Source: Bacillota bacterium (GTDB taxonomy: Bacteria > Bacillota > Limnochordia > DTU087). Taken from it: DNA of 46,912 nucleotides. The notes under the pieces were generated by a model. That model saw only the letters and a list, made by a program, of their open reading frames with translations, was not told where the DNA came from and made no database searches. Below, one piece after another: positions 9,939 to 18,739 of this stretch. How positions within the stretch are numbered: the stretch's first letter is position 1; every line of letters begins with the position of its first letter. The position numbers were made by a program, and so were the translations under genes. The stretch is from contig JAAZMR010000090.1 of the NCBI GenBank assembly GCA_012798695.1, forward strand, positions 1-46,912. Direction: 5' to 3'.

Positions 9939-10791
9939 AGTCTTTCTCAGTCGCCAAGTTGCCTTTTGCCGGGGTGCCTCGCACGGCTACCTCGGGCCGG
10001 CGCTTATTGAGGATCGCCATGGAAAGCTCGATCACTTCGGCGGCTTCTTGTGGGCTCATAGTTCCCACAGTTACCATATCCTGTTCTCTGATAGTATTCC
10101 ACACGAAATTGAAAGCAACAAATGGGGGTACTCTGCCAGCAGCCATGGGTTTAATGGTCATTACCGGCTTTTTTGCATTCCAGATCACATTATTAATCCA
10201 GTCGATTTCTACCTGCATGAGAAAACCTGCAGCATTATAAATCTGGATGTAGGTCTCTACATCATTGTTGTTGGCATCGGCATAGAGCAGCACTTCCGGC
10301 ATATGTGCACTGAGGCCGGGGATCATCCCACGCTCCCGAATCATCTTGGTATAATCATCGAGGCGGCGGATTTTCTTGTCTCCTTTATCAATCAGTTGCT
10401 CAACTGACACATGGTGAGGCATGCAGATTTCGACACCGAGTTTGGCTGCTTGATCAATCAGGGCTTCCGCCTCGGCCCGGCCGCTATCGGTATCCGCGAT
10501 GTTGATAATCGGGGTGTCGATCTTGATGCAGTGGACTCCGGTCCGATCTTCAGCTTCCTTGATGGCATCGATTAATACCGGGAAGTCAGCGAGAATACCC
10601 ATAATGGTATCTACACCGGAACGGAAGAATACTTCCAGTATGTCGGCAATGACTTTGCGATCGAGAATATTCTCTTTGATATAAGTATCTCGAGCCGGGG
10701 TCTGATGGCTAAACCCGCAAAACCAGTTAGTGCCAATGATCATCCTGGAAACGGAAAGTCCACCAACAGTGGTGCGTGGAAATTTGGTCAT
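9937..10791 (-). CDS. Aldo/keto-reductase-like TIM-barrel protein of unknown function
   Basis: A 284-residue cytosolic protein. The start TVGGLSVSRMIIGTN resembles AKR barrels, and the end (MVTVGTMSPQEAAEVIELS) resembles the AKR C-terminal helix region. However, I do not see the catalytic Asp-x4-Tyr, Lys and His tetrad in the expected places, so activity as a reductase is doubtful. It may be a barrel that lost or changed function, or belong to another barrel family. The start is ATG 10791 because GGAGAGGAG lies 7 bases upstream; the ATG 21 bases earlier has none. It is divergent from the cupin-LarA operon. Confidence 0.72.
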   Translation of the reverse strand: MTKFPRTTVGGLSVSRMIIGTNWFCGFSHQTPARDTYIKENILDRKVIADILEVFFRSGVDTIMGILADFPVLIDAIKEAEDRTGVHCIKIDTPIINIADTDSGRAEAEALIDQAAKLGVEICMPHHVSVEQLIDKGDKKIRRLDDYTKMIRERGMIPGLSAHMPEVLLYADANNNDVETYIQIYNAAGFLMQVEIDWINNVIWNAKKPVMTIKPMAAGRVPPFVAFNFVWNTIREQDMVTVGTMSPQEAAEVIELSMAILNKRRPEVAVRGTPAKGNLATEKD

Positions 10792-11090
10792 GTTCTTGCT
10801 CCTCTCCTTCATTGTCTACTCTACGATAATATTCAGCGCTCATTTGGTATCTCCTGTCGAACCCGGCAAATGACTACTTCCAGATATGGAGAAGACGTGA
10901 AGCAGATTCGAGCTGATCTAGCAGGAGTGTGGCTTTTGTGAAAGGAATTATGAATAAGGCATGGTCTATTGAGTTAATCTGGAATGATAGTACACAATGA
11001 AGATGCTTCTCATGGGAGATTGGGGTGAATTGCAGATCGGGCATACATGATATCAGGGCGAATTATTGCCCAAGAGGAGGATGATCGAGG

Positions 11091-11438
11091 ATGATCCGCA
11101 GGGCAGACGAGATGCTTCAGGAAATCCGAGAGAGAATGCGGGATGGCAATGGGAAGGTAGAAATACTGCATATCTTTCAGCGCCATGAGCTCGGGGGTAA
11201 GGCTCGGCTATGTGCCAAGATAATTTTGCAGCCCGGGTGTTCGATTGGGTATCATACTCATCATGATGAAGAAGAGATCTTCTATATTATTCGGGGAACA
11301 GGTACTGTAAATGATAATGGTAAAGAAGACATCGTGCGCGTCGGTGATGCCATCTTGACTGGAGGAGGCGCGGGGCACGGGATTGCCAATACAGGGAATG
11401 AGCCTTTAGAGATCATGGCAACGATTCTTCTCTACTAA
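11091..11438 (+). CDS. Small cupin-domain protein
   Basis: A 115-residue single-domain cupin. The metal-binding motif 1 reads GYHTHHDEEEIFYIIRGTG (three His and one Glu expected to bind metal). Motif 2 is GAGHGIANTGNEP with one His. Such proteins bind Fe, Mn or Zn and act as isomerases, dioxygenases or sugar-sensing proteins. AGGAGG at 11075-11080 precedes the ATG by 10 bases. The lactate-racemase-like gene starts 13 bases after its stop, so they share an operon; a joint role in hydroxy-acid metabolism is possible but unproven. Confidence 0.88.
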   Translation: MIRRADEMLQEIRERMRDGNGKVEILHIFQRHELGGKARLCAKIILQPGCSIGYHTHHDEEEIFYIIRGTGTVNDNGKEDIVRVGDAILTGGGAGHGIANTGNEPLEIMATILLY

Positions 11439-11451
11439 TGGAGGTATATGA

Positions 11452-12723
11452 ATGCGGGTTGAATTAGCTTATGGTCAAACATGGTTGCCGGTGGAATTGC
11501 CTGATGGGATTACAGATGTAGTTGTACCCAAGTTTATCGAGGGAGTACCTGACGAGGTAAAGGCACTGCAAGAGGCATTGAGGGAACCTATAGCTGCACG
11601 TCCAGTCAGGGAACTGGTAGAGTCAGGGGACAAGGTAGCTATCGTTTTCTGTGATGGGACCCGGCCGATGCCCAGTCATAGGGTCTTGCCGGTCTTGCTG
11701 GCTGAACTAGAGACTGTGCCGGATCTGGAGATAGTCTTGATTAATGCATTGGGAACCCACCGCCGCAATACCGAGGCAGAGCTGGAGAAGATCCTCGGAG
11801 AGGATATCGTCAAAAAGTATAAGATCGTACAGTCCTATTGTGATGAGGAAGATGCCTATAAGAAAGTGGGTGTCTCGGAGCAAGGTTATGATATTAGACT
11901 CCGGCAGGAATATGTGGATGCAGATGTGCGGATTACGACAGGATTTATTGAGCCTCATTTTTTCGCAGGGTTCAGCGGAGGCCCTAAGCTCGTTGGCCCA
12001 GGGGTAGCTAGCCGGGATACTATCATGAATATTCACGGCCCGGACCTGATTGGTGATCCTAATTCTACCTGGGGCCTATCCTATAAGGATAGCAACCCCC
12101 TTTCACAAGCCATAATGGAAGTCGCAAGCCTATGTCCACCTGATTTTAGTCTGAATGTGACCCTCAATCGGAACCATGAAATTACTGGGGCCTTTGCTGG
12201 GGACTTGGAGAACGCTCACCAGCAGGGTATTGAGTTTGTCAGAAAAACGGCCATGCAGGCCGTTGCCGAGCCCTATGACATAGTCATCACGACGAATAGT
12301 GGTTACCCCCTTGATCAGAATCTTTACCAAACGGTGAAAGGGCTATCTGCGGCCGCTCAGATTGTGAAAGATGGTGGAGTGATTATCGCCGCAGCGGAAT
12401 GCAGTGACGGTTATCCCAATCACGGTAATTACCGGGAAATGCTGCTGGAATCCCCTTCCATGGATTGTTTTCTGCAGCACCTTAGGGAGGAGCGCTACAA
12501 TGTCACTGATCGCTGGCAGGTGCAAGTACAGGCTCTAGTCCATCAAAAAGCTGATATCTACCTATATACTGATGGATTAACCGATGAAGAGATCAAGAAT
12601 GCCCATTTGCAGCCTTGTCATGATATTGCCGCCCTTGTCCGTGATCTAGTTGAGGAGCGGGGCGAGGACACCCGCATCTGTGTTCTACCCGAGGGACCTA
12701 TGACGATTCCGTATGTCAGATAG
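11452..12723 (+). CDS. larA: LarA-family nickel-dependent racemase (DUF2088)
   Basis: A 423-residue member of the LarA family. DGTRPMPSHRVLP, GTHRRNTEAE and HFFAGFSGGPKLVGPG are the conserved nucleotide, His and Lys segments around the nickel-pincer cofactor site of lactate racemase. The family racemises or epimerises alpha-hydroxy acids in the cytosol. LarA needs a cofactor built by LarB, LarC and LarE; none of these is in the window, so they must lie elsewhere if the enzyme is active. GGAGG lies 7 bases before the ATG. The substrate may be lactate or a larger sugar acid; the family includes several hydroxy-acid specificities. Confidence 0.87.
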   Translation: MRVELAYGQTWLPVELPDGITDVVVPKFIEGVPDEVKALQEALREPIAARPVRELVESGDKVAIVFCDGTRPMPSHRVLPVLLAELETVPDLEIVLINALGTHRRNTEAELEKILGEDIVKKYKIVQSYCDEEDAYKKVGVSEQGYDIRLRQEYVDADVRITTGFIEPHFFAGFSGGPKLVGPGVASRDTIMNIHGPDLIGDPNSTWGLSYKDSNPLSQAIMEVASLCPPDFSLNVTLNRNHEITGAFAGDLENAHQQGIEFVRKTAMQAVAEPYDIVITTNSGYPLDQNLYQTVKGLSAAAQIVKDGGVIIAAAECSDGYPNHGNYREMLLESPSMDCFLQHLREERYNVTDRWQVQVQALVHQKADIYLYTDGLTDEEIKNAHLQPCHDIAALVRDLVEERGEDTRICVLPEGPMTIPYVR

Positions 12724-12748
12724 GAAGCGCAAAGAATAGTGATTAGTC

Positions 12749-12784
12749 ATGGGGAGATCCGGGCTGAGGTCCGGGCCTCCCCAT
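12749..12784 (+). terminator. Terminator-like hairpin after larA
   Basis: ATGGGGAG pairs with CTCCCCAT (8 bp), with an inner TCCGGGC-rich loop able to extend it. It starts 26 bases past the larA stop. No clear T-run follows, so it may be a weak or Rho-assisted terminator. Confidence 0.55.
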
Positions 12785-12798
12785 ATGCTAGTTTGCGG

Positions 12799-12837
12799 GT
12801 TCCAACCACCCATAAGCGGTTATACGATTGTTGGAAC
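12799..12837. promoter_or_regulatory. Inverted repeat, possible operator or hairpin
   Basis: GTTCCAAC and GTTGGAAC are perfect 8-base complements 23 bases apart. Many IclR-family sites have TTCC/GGAA half-sites, but the wide spacing also suits an RNA hairpin. Confidence 0.35.
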
Positions 12838-12927
12838 TAGAACGCGGGTTTTGACCTAATTTTCAGGTAGAATGAAGTAACCTAGAATCTGGTTTGGCAA
12901 GCAATATACAAAAGTCGCATTCGTATG

Positions 12928-12941
12928 GCGGAATGTTCCGC
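12928..12941. promoter_or_regulatory. 14-bp palindrome, candidate IclR operator
   Basis: GCGGAA-TG-TTCCGC is a perfect inverted repeat about 130 bases before the first IclR gene. IclR proteins commonly bind short palindromes with GGAA/TTCC halves, so autoregulation is plausible. No second copy was noticed in the island. Confidence 0.45.
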
Positions 12942-13074
12942 AGGACATTACGATCTTTTGCCAGAAAGAAATAAGTGAAAAGTGCGAGTCATGTCCTTGG
13001 ATGTAGTTCAAGAAAGGTCGGAATGGGAATTCACAGCTGGTCCGATCATATGTCGTAGAGAAGGGGGAGTATAG

Positions 13075-13890
13075 TTGTCTGCTCACAGGGATGTGGATCT
13101 AGGGGCAAATCACGTCAAGTCAGTGAGCCGTGCCGCTCGCCTCTTAATTGCCCTAGCTGATGCCGGAACGGAAGTTTCCCTAACTGATTTAAGCCAAATA
13201 CTTGACCTCCCTGCCAGTACAGTGCATCGTTTGGCCTCAACTATGATAGTCTACCGCTTAGTCGAGCAAAACGTAATGACGGGTAAGTATCGGTTGGGTC
13301 TTGAGGCATTACATATGGGCAATGCCGTACTCCAGCAGCTAGATTTCCGTCAAGAAGCGAAGCCTTCCATGGAACGATTGGCCGAGCTGACAGGTGAAAC
13401 GGTCAACTTATCAGTGCTTAATGGTGATGAGGTCGTATATATTGAGAAAGCCGAGGGTTCTGCTTTCTTGCGGATGCTATCCCGAATTGGACACCGGGCG
13501 CCGGTTCATTGCACAGGTGTGGGAAAGGTATTACTTTCTGAAATGGCTCTGGATGAAGTTCGCGATATCCTACGTCGAACCGGCATGCCGGCTTTGACAC
13601 CCAGTACCATCGTAACCTTTGACGGCTTTCTTAGGGAGTTAGAGTTCGTACGAGTTAACGGTTATGCCCTTGATAGAGAAGAGTGTGAGGTGGGGGCTAG
13701 TTGCGTAGCAGCACCCATTCGCAATCATGTGGGTAAAATAGTCGCCGGAGTTAGCATGTCTGGTCCCTCAGTACGATTTGAAGATGAACGTTTGCCGGAA
13801 CTCATTGATCTCTTGCTAGAGACTGCCCACGGGATTTCTGTAAAGCTAGGCTTCGATCGCCGGCAGTTAGCGGTAGGTGAGAATCTGTAA
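13075..13890 (+). CDS. IclR-family transcriptional regulator (copy 1)
   Basis: A 271-residue IclR regulator. It has an N-terminal winged helix (SLTDLSQILDLPASTVHRLASTM) and a C-terminal GAF-like effector domain with the family signature ECEVGASCVAAPI. IclR proteins usually control glyoxylate, sugar-acid or aromatic catabolism, matching the Gcl-like gene two genes downstream. The start is TTG 13075 with GGGGGAG at 13063-13069. It is closely related along its whole length to the next gene, for example TGKYRLGLEALH and SRIGHRAP are shared, so the two arose by tandem duplication. A T-rich terminator follows it, so the copies are separately transcribed. Confidence 0.93.
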   Translation: MSAHRDVDLGANHVKSVSRAARLLIALADAGTEVSLTDLSQILDLPASTVHRLASTMIVYRLVEQNVMTGKYRLGLEALHMGNAVLQQLDFRQEAKPSMERLAELTGETVNLSVLNGDEVVYIEKAEGSAFLRMLSRIGHRAPVHCTGVGKVLLSEMALDEVRDILRRTGMPALTPSTIVTFDGFLRELEFVRVNGYALDREECEVGASCVAAPIRNHVGKIVAGVSMSGPSVRFEDERLPELIDLLLETAHGISVKLGFDRRQLAVGENL

Positions 13891-14246
13891 GAGGTTAGAA
13901 GCGACCTGTAGTGTTGAGGTACACCCACGGTTTGCACCAGTCGATTGTGATTTGGTGAGAGCCGTGGTTTTTTTATGTGGCAAGGCTTATTCTAAGAAAA
14001 GAGTGCCTTAGGTTTTGCTATGCGAAAACGGCTATCGTTTTGGATGAACGTTAACTGCATCTAAGCGCGACTGGTGCCAGAGAAGTTCCACATAGCGAAA
14101 ACTTTCATAATAGCACGCAAAATCCCGCAAATCCGAAAGGGTATTAACTATGGCTGTAGAATAACGATTATCAGAAGGACGAGAGTAGAGAGAAGATATG
14201 ACTGCTCGGAGAAAAAACAATACAGAGGAATCTAAGGAGCAGAACA
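13891..14246. other. Non-coding gap between the two IclR genes
   Basis: After the terminator at 13925-13974 there is an inverted repeat (AAAACG at 14025-14030 with CGTTTT at 14036-14041), and the octamer GCGAAAAC recurs near 14023 and 14097. These may be operator parts for one of the IclR proteins. No gene is supported. Confidence 0.5.
13925..13974 (+). terminator. Intrinsic terminator after IclR copy 1
   Basis: CCACGG pairs with CCGTGG, an inner CACC/GGTG helix extends it, and TTTTTTT follows at 13968-13974. This separates the two IclR genes into different transcripts. Confidence 0.85.
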
Positions 14247-15071
14247 GTGTCCAAAGATGGGATCATACAACAAGATGATAGAAACCATGTCAAATCCGTT
14301 GGACGTGCAGCATCTTTGCTGATAGCCTTGGCCCAAGAAGGCAGAGAATTGTCACTGACGGAATTGAGTAACAAAACTGGGTTGCATGTAAGTACCGCTC
14401 ATCGGCTCCTTGCAACTTTGATGGTGTACCATTTGGTGGAGCAAAATCAAGTGACTGGCAAGTATCGTTTGGGCTTAGAAGCTTTACATCTTGGTACAGC
14501 GGTATTACAGCAGCTAGATCTGCGTCAGGAAGTTCTTCCCTTCATGAGAGAGCTTTCCAAACTAACCGGTGAGACGGCTAACCTCTCCATATTGGATGGC
14601 AATGAAGTGGTTTATGTTGAAAAGGTAGAGGGCTCGTCCCCGTTAAGATTGTTTTCTCGTATAGGGCATAGAGCTCCGGCATATTGTACAGGGGCTGGAA
14701 AGGTACTACTATCGGAAATGAGCCTAGATGACGTCAGGACAATTCTAAGGAGCCAGGGCATGGTACCCCTCACCCCCAATACGCTTACCACCTTCGAGGA
14801 ATTTCTGCTCGCTTTGGAGTTTGTGCGTTTACATGGCTATGCTTTTGATGATGAAGAGTGTGAGATAGGAGCCAGCTGCATAGCTGTTCCGATCAGGGGT
14901 CATAAGGGGAAAATAGTGGCTGCCCTCAGTATTTCGGGAGCCTCCGTTCGGTTTGGGCCGGCTCGACGCTCGCAATTGGTACAGATGATGGTCGAGACTA
15001 GTCGCAACGCATCGGTTCGTTTGGGGTTTAGGGAGGATGGGTTTGCGGGAACTCCAGCTGGTTTGAGCTGA
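14247..15071 (+). CDS. IclR-family transcriptional regulator (copy 2)
   Basis: A 274-residue paralogue of the preceding gene with the same layout: winged helix (SLTELSNKTGLHVSTAHRLLATL) and effector domain with ECEIGASCIAVPI. The start is GTG 14247, with AAGGAG at 14234-14239 and 7-base spacing. It lies directly ahead of the carboligase gene in the same direction, so it is the better candidate for the local pathway regulator. The recognition helix differs from copy 1 (HVSTAHRLLATL against PASTVHRLASTM), so the two may read different operators, while the effector pocket is more alike. Confidence 0.93.
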   Translation: MSKDGIIQQDDRNHVKSVGRAASLLIALAQEGRELSLTELSNKTGLHVSTAHRLLATLMVYHLVEQNQVTGKYRLGLEALHLGTAVLQQLDLRQEVLPFMRELSKLTGETANLSILDGNEVVYVEKVEGSSPLRLFSRIGHRAPAYCTGAGKVLLSEMSLDDVRTILRSQGMVPLTPNTLTTFEEFLLALEFVRLHGYAFDDEECEIGASCIAVPIRGHKGKIVAALSISGASVRFGPARRSQLVQMMVETSRNASVRLGFREDGFAGTPAGLS

Positions 15072-15132
15072 TTTTCCTCTGAGGGATCATTGGTATCACG
15101 ATGACCATGAATTCTATGAACAAACGGAAAGG

Positions 15133-16827
15133 ATGTTGCAAGATATGCTAGTAGCAGAAGTAGTTGTAAGAATACTTGAGGAAGAGGGCATCGAAGCAGC
15201 CTTTGGTATTCCCGGGGCAGCTATTAATCCGATATACAAGTATCTAGCTCGATCAAAGATCATCAAGCACTATACGGCTCGCCACGAGGAAGGGGCTGTG
15301 CATGCGGCTGACGGCTACTACCGAGCTAGTGGTAAGCTGGCGGTGGCGATCTGTACCTCCGGTCCGGCGGCCACCAATTTCGTTACAGGATTATATACTG
15401 CTCAGATTGATTCAGTGCCATTAGTCGCAATCACTGGTAACGCTAGTACTGACCAATTTGGTAAAGAGGCGTTTCAATGTGTGCCAATTGCCGAAATCGT
15501 TAAGCCTGTTGTGAAGGCCTCTTATTGTATTACGGAACCAGAAGACATGGTGAGCATTTTGCAGACGGCTTTCCGTGTTTCGAAGGAAGGGCGCCCTGGT
15601 CCGGTACTAATTGACTTGCCTTTGGATGTACAGTTGGCGGAGATAGAATATGACCCAGTATCTTACAAACCGTTGACTTGGGAGAAGCCCAAGCCAGATA
15701 GCAAGAAGATTGACCTAGCGCTGGATATGATCATGGATGCCCGTGAACCAGTGATCATTATGGGCGGCGGAGTCATTCTAGCAGATGCCTGTGATGAACT
15801 ACGGGAATTCGTGGAGTATATGTCATTACCTGTGGTAACTACTTATATGGCCAAAGGAGGGTTGCCAGCTGGGCATCCTCTTCATGTAGGCCATGTAGGC
15901 ATCCAAGTTGGTCAACCATATGCCAACAGCTTTTTCCTAAATACAGATGTTGTCCTGGGTATCGGATGTCGTTTCACCGATAGGCATACCGGTGACCTAA
16001 GTGTCTATCGGGGTAAAAGAAAGTTTGTCCATATTGATATCGAGCCAACGCAGATTGGCAGAGTGTTCCCGTCTGATCTAGGAATTGTGTCAGATGCTAA
16101 GCTGGCTATTAATGCCTTGCTAAAGCGATCTCAAGAGCGGGGACTTAGACGAGGGCCAACCTTAGAGACTATGGGAATCCCTAAGAAGCGGTCTAGGCTC
16201 ACCCGCAAGACAGATTATGACGATTATCCCATCAAGCCGCCAAGGGTTTACCAGGAGCTGAATAGAGTTTTTGATGACAATACGTTATTTTACACTGGTT
16301 GCGGTTTAGCTCAAATCTGGTCAGGGCAGCTGCAGGAGGTGGACATGCCCCGACGTTATCTACCGTCCGGTGGTGCTGGGACTCTTGGGTATGAATTGCC
16401 TGCCGCTATTGGTGGCAAAGTTGGGTGCCCTAATCGTACATCAGTGGCAGTTGTGGGTGATGGGGGCTTCATGTTCATGGCTCAGGAATTGGCGATGGCT
16501 GCCCAATATGACTTACCTATCATTGTTGTGATAGTGAACAACGGCTATCTAAGTCTAATTCGGCAGAATCAAAAATATGCCTATGGTTGTGAGTACGGAG
16601 TAAAGCTCTGGTATGACGATAGTGGCCACAACATGACCGACTTCGTCGAATTGGCAGAGGCCATTGGCTGCAAAGGTGAGCGTGTAGAGAGAGCTGGAGA
16701 AATACAAGGAGCACTCCAGAGGGCTATTGAGTCTAAGCGTCCGTATGTCGTAGATATCATAGTGGAACGCGAGACAGATTGCTCCATGGGGGCGAACATA
16801 GCGGAAGTAAGGGAATTTCTGGACTAG
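15133..16827 (+). CDS. gcl: Glyoxylate carboligase-like ThDP enzyme
   Basis: A 564-residue thiamine-diphosphate enzyme, very close in layout to tartronate-semialdehyde synthase: FGIPGAAINPIY at the start, DLPLDVQLAEIEYDP and HIDIEPTQIGRVFPSDLGIVSDAK in the middle, and the ThDP motif GDGGFMFMAQELAMAAQYD through VNN near the end. Gcl condenses two glyoxylates to tartronate semialdehyde and CO2. E. coli Gcl has Val where other ThDP enzymes have the catalytic Glu (RHVEGA); here residues 50-55 read RHEEGA, so the Glu is present. Acceptor or donor use may therefore differ. GGAAAGG sits directly before ATG 15133, so ATG 15145 with 12-base spacing is an alternative start. Confidence 0.88.
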   Translation: MLQDMLVAEVVVRILEEEGIEAAFGIPGAAINPIYKYLARSKIIKHYTARHEEGAVHAADGYYRASGKLAVAICTSGPAATNFVTGLYTAQIDSVPLVAITGNASTDQFGKEAFQCVPIAEIVKPVVKASYCITEPEDMVSILQTAFRVSKEGRPGPVLIDLPLDVQLAEIEYDPVSYKPLTWEKPKPDSKKIDLALDMIMDAREPVIIMGGGVILADACDELREFVEYMSLPVVTTYMAKGGLPAGHPLHVGHVGIQVGQPYANSFFLNTDVVLGIGCRFTDRHTGDLSVYRGKRKFVHIDIEPTQIGRVFPSDLGIVSDAKLAINALLKRSQERGLRRGPTLETMGIPKKRSRLTRKTDYDDYPIKPPRVYQELNRVFDDNTLFYTGCGLAQIWSGQLQEVDMPRRYLPSGGAGTLGYELPAAIGGKVGCPNRTSVAVVGDGGFMFMAQELAMAAQYDLPIIVVIVNNGYLSLIRQNQKYAYGCEYGVKLWYDDSGHNMTDFVELAEAIGCKGERVERAGEIQGALQRAIESKRPYVVDIIVERETDCSMGANIAEVREFLD

Positions 16828-17128
16828 TTGGCTGTAGTGCAAGGTTTCTCCTGCGTATGCTCCGGTAGGGTAATGAAGATCGGCGTAGTAATGCCAGGCA
16901 AGACTCGAATGATACGTTAGGACTCTAAGAAAACAGAAACACCATCTGCCTATAGAATAAGAATCCGTGATAATTATATGCTTGTTAGTCCATCTTGTTG
17001 TTTGATAGTGCTACAGGTAAAACATGTTGCCTGCATATGAACAGGAGGTGAACGGACGGAGCTTATTGGATAAAGGATGTCATGTCGGGAAACCTAATCA
17101 AAGGCCGATCTTAAGTGGAGGTGTACAC
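16828..17128. other. Non-coding gap before the ABC importer
   Basis: About 300 bases without a supported gene. A 15-codon frame at 16873-16920 has an ATG and a GGTAGGG-type site but is too short to judge. The region probably carries the promoter of the importer operon; I could not fix clear -35 and -10 boxes. Confidence 0.5.
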
Positions 17129-18388
17129 ATGAAGAGGTTACCGTTATTCAAGACGTGCTTAGTGTTGCTGATGGTACTAATGCTTAGTGGAGTAAGTATG
17201 GGAAAGACCGTTGTGAAGTATGCCTATTGGGGAACGCCCGCTAATATCAAAGTTGACCAAACAATCATAAGCGAGTTTGAACGGAGAAATCCAGACATAA
17301 CAATCGAGTCTATTCATATTCCTACTCGATATGAGGACAAGTTGCTGACGATGATTGCTGGCGGTACGGCCCCCGATGTTATGCGAGTGGATGATTATTA
17401 CTACCCCACGTTGGCGGACAAAGGCGTTCTTGAAGACCTCACTGAGTATGTTGAACGAGATTCGAGCAATTTGAACCTGAACGATTTCATTCCGGAACTT
17501 GTGGAAGGTTGCAAGTATAAAGGCAAATTATATGGATTACCCAACGCGTGCGCCATGTACTCCTTGTACTACAATAAGTCGAAATTCAACGAATCTGGGT
17601 TAGATTTGCCCTCCATGTCTTGGACCTGGGATGATCTTCTGTCTGCTGCCCAGAAGTTGACTGTAGTTAACCCTAAGACAGGAAGAACCGAGGACTTTGG
17701 AGCTGCATTTCCGGTCCAGCTGCCAGACATCTTGCCGTGGGTTTGGCAAAGCGGCGGCGATATCATAGATGCCGACATGCGGACACCTACCTGGAATACT
17801 CCTGAGGTCGAAAGAGCCATCCAGTTTCTAGTAGACTTAACCCATAAGCATGGAGTATCCCCTGGCATGTCCGAGATTACGGCACAGGGAACAAGCCAGA
17901 TGTTTATGACTGGTAGAGTCGGAATGATCATAACCTGGAAAACACCTGTGCCTCAGTTCAGAACTATTAGGGAATTCGAGTGGGATATCATGGGTCTACC
18001 TCAAGGACCAGCCGGTAAACGGAGCCTTATCAAAGGTAGCAAGATCTCCATGAGTAGTGATTCCAAGGTAAAAGAAGCTGCTTGGAAGTTTACGAAGTTT
18101 ATCACTGGTGAAGAAGTAGACTATCTTTATATTGAGGAAGGGCGATATCCACCCAGACGCGTATCACTTCTTAGCTCCGATGCGTTCCTAGAGTCTTCAC
18201 CACCATCCAGTAACTGGATCTATAGTGAGGAAATCAAGCATGCGCGGATGATCCGTATCCCCCTTGCCTGGAAGGAAATGCAGACAGAAGCCAATCAGCT
18301 ATTACAGGATGTCATGTTAAATAAGATAGAGGTTAGTGAAGGTCTGGCGGAAATTGACAAGAGAGTAGAGGCCGTACTAAATAAGTAA
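17129..18388 (+). CDS. ABC sugar transporter, extracellular solute-binding protein (family 1)
   Basis: A 419-residue binding protein of the CUT1 type. It has a signal peptide (positive MKR, hydrophobic core, small residues at LSGVSMG) without a lipobox cysteine, then typical SBP_bac_1 motifs such as TIAGGTAPDVMRVDDYYYP-like (reads MIAGGTAPDVMRVDD). It captures an oligosaccharide, sugar or sugar acid outside the membrane for the two permeases downstream. The start is ATG 17129 because GGAGGTG at 17117-17123 precedes it; a longer frame from 17024 would bury the signal peptide. With no lipidation site its anchoring is unclear. No ATPase gene is in the cluster. Confidence 0.92.
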   Translation: MKRLPLFKTCLVLLMVLMLSGVSMGKTVVKYAYWGTPANIKVDQTIISEFERRNPDITIESIHIPTRYEDKLLTMIAGGTAPDVMRVDDYYYPTLADKGVLEDLTEYVERDSSNLNLNDFIPELVEGCKYKGKLYGLPNACAMYSLYYNKSKFNESGLDLPSMSWTWDDLLSAAQKLTVVNPKTGRTEDFGAAFPVQLPDILPWVWQSGGDIIDADMRTPTWNTPEVERAIQFLVDLTHKHGVSPGMSEITAQGTSQMFMTGRVGMIITWKTPVPQFRTIREFEWDIMGLPQGPAGKRSLIKGSKISMSSDSKVKEAAWKFTKFITGEEVDYLYIEEGRYPPRRVSLLSSDAFLESSPPSSNWIYSEEIKHARMIRIPLAWKEMQTEANQLLQDVMLNKIEVSEGLAEIDKRVEAVLNK

Positions 18389-18739
18389 AACCGGAACGTA
18401 CGGTTTGGTCAACCTCATAAACTGCAGATACGGAACACATGGTAGGTTAAGAGGAGGTGCTAGCCGCCTCCCTCTTGACTCGCCTTGAAGCATTGCCAAT
18501 GAGGGATGCACATTAATCGCTCCCTTAGCGCTTCTGTGGTATGTGGCGAACTCTAACAGCTGGTTGGATTGGCCTACTAGACTTGATAGGCGCTACAAGG
18601 TAGGCAATCTCATATAGGTACAAAGAGAGAGGTTAACAAGAACGTGGGCGAGGCACGAGCCACAGTCTGCTAATTCTAATAGTGCTAATTTGCTTACCTA
18701 GCAGCGCCTCGCCCAATCATTCATAGGAGACTGATCTAG
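18389..18739 (+). other. Structured intercistronic region of the importer operon
   Basis: 351 bases between binding protein and first permease, with three inverted repeats and no gene. (1) AAGAGGAGG with CCT-c-CCTCTT at 18449-18476. (2) ATTGGCCTAC with GTAGGCAAT at 18568-18608. (3) GGGCGAGGC with GCCTCGCCC at 18646-18714, with CTGCTA/TAGCAG nested inside. The last ends 26 bases before the permease start. Such hairpins can stabilise the binding-protein mRNA, damp permease expression or form a regulatory element. Confidence 0.6.

Larger units (their letters stand above)
12724..13074. other. Non-coding gap before the IclR island
   Basis: No gene is supported here. It holds the hairpin after larA, an inverted repeat (GTTCCAAC at 12799-12806 with GTTGGAAC at 12830-12837) and a compact palindrome at 12928-12941. 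These last two are candidate regulator sites for the adjacent IclR genes. The heptamer GCGGGTT also appears twice (near 12795 and 12843). Confidence 0.6.

Noticed and set aside
16873-16920. 15-codon frame beginning MKIGVVMPGK
   Set aside because: Too short for a gene call, and no similarity or coupling to neighbours is visible.
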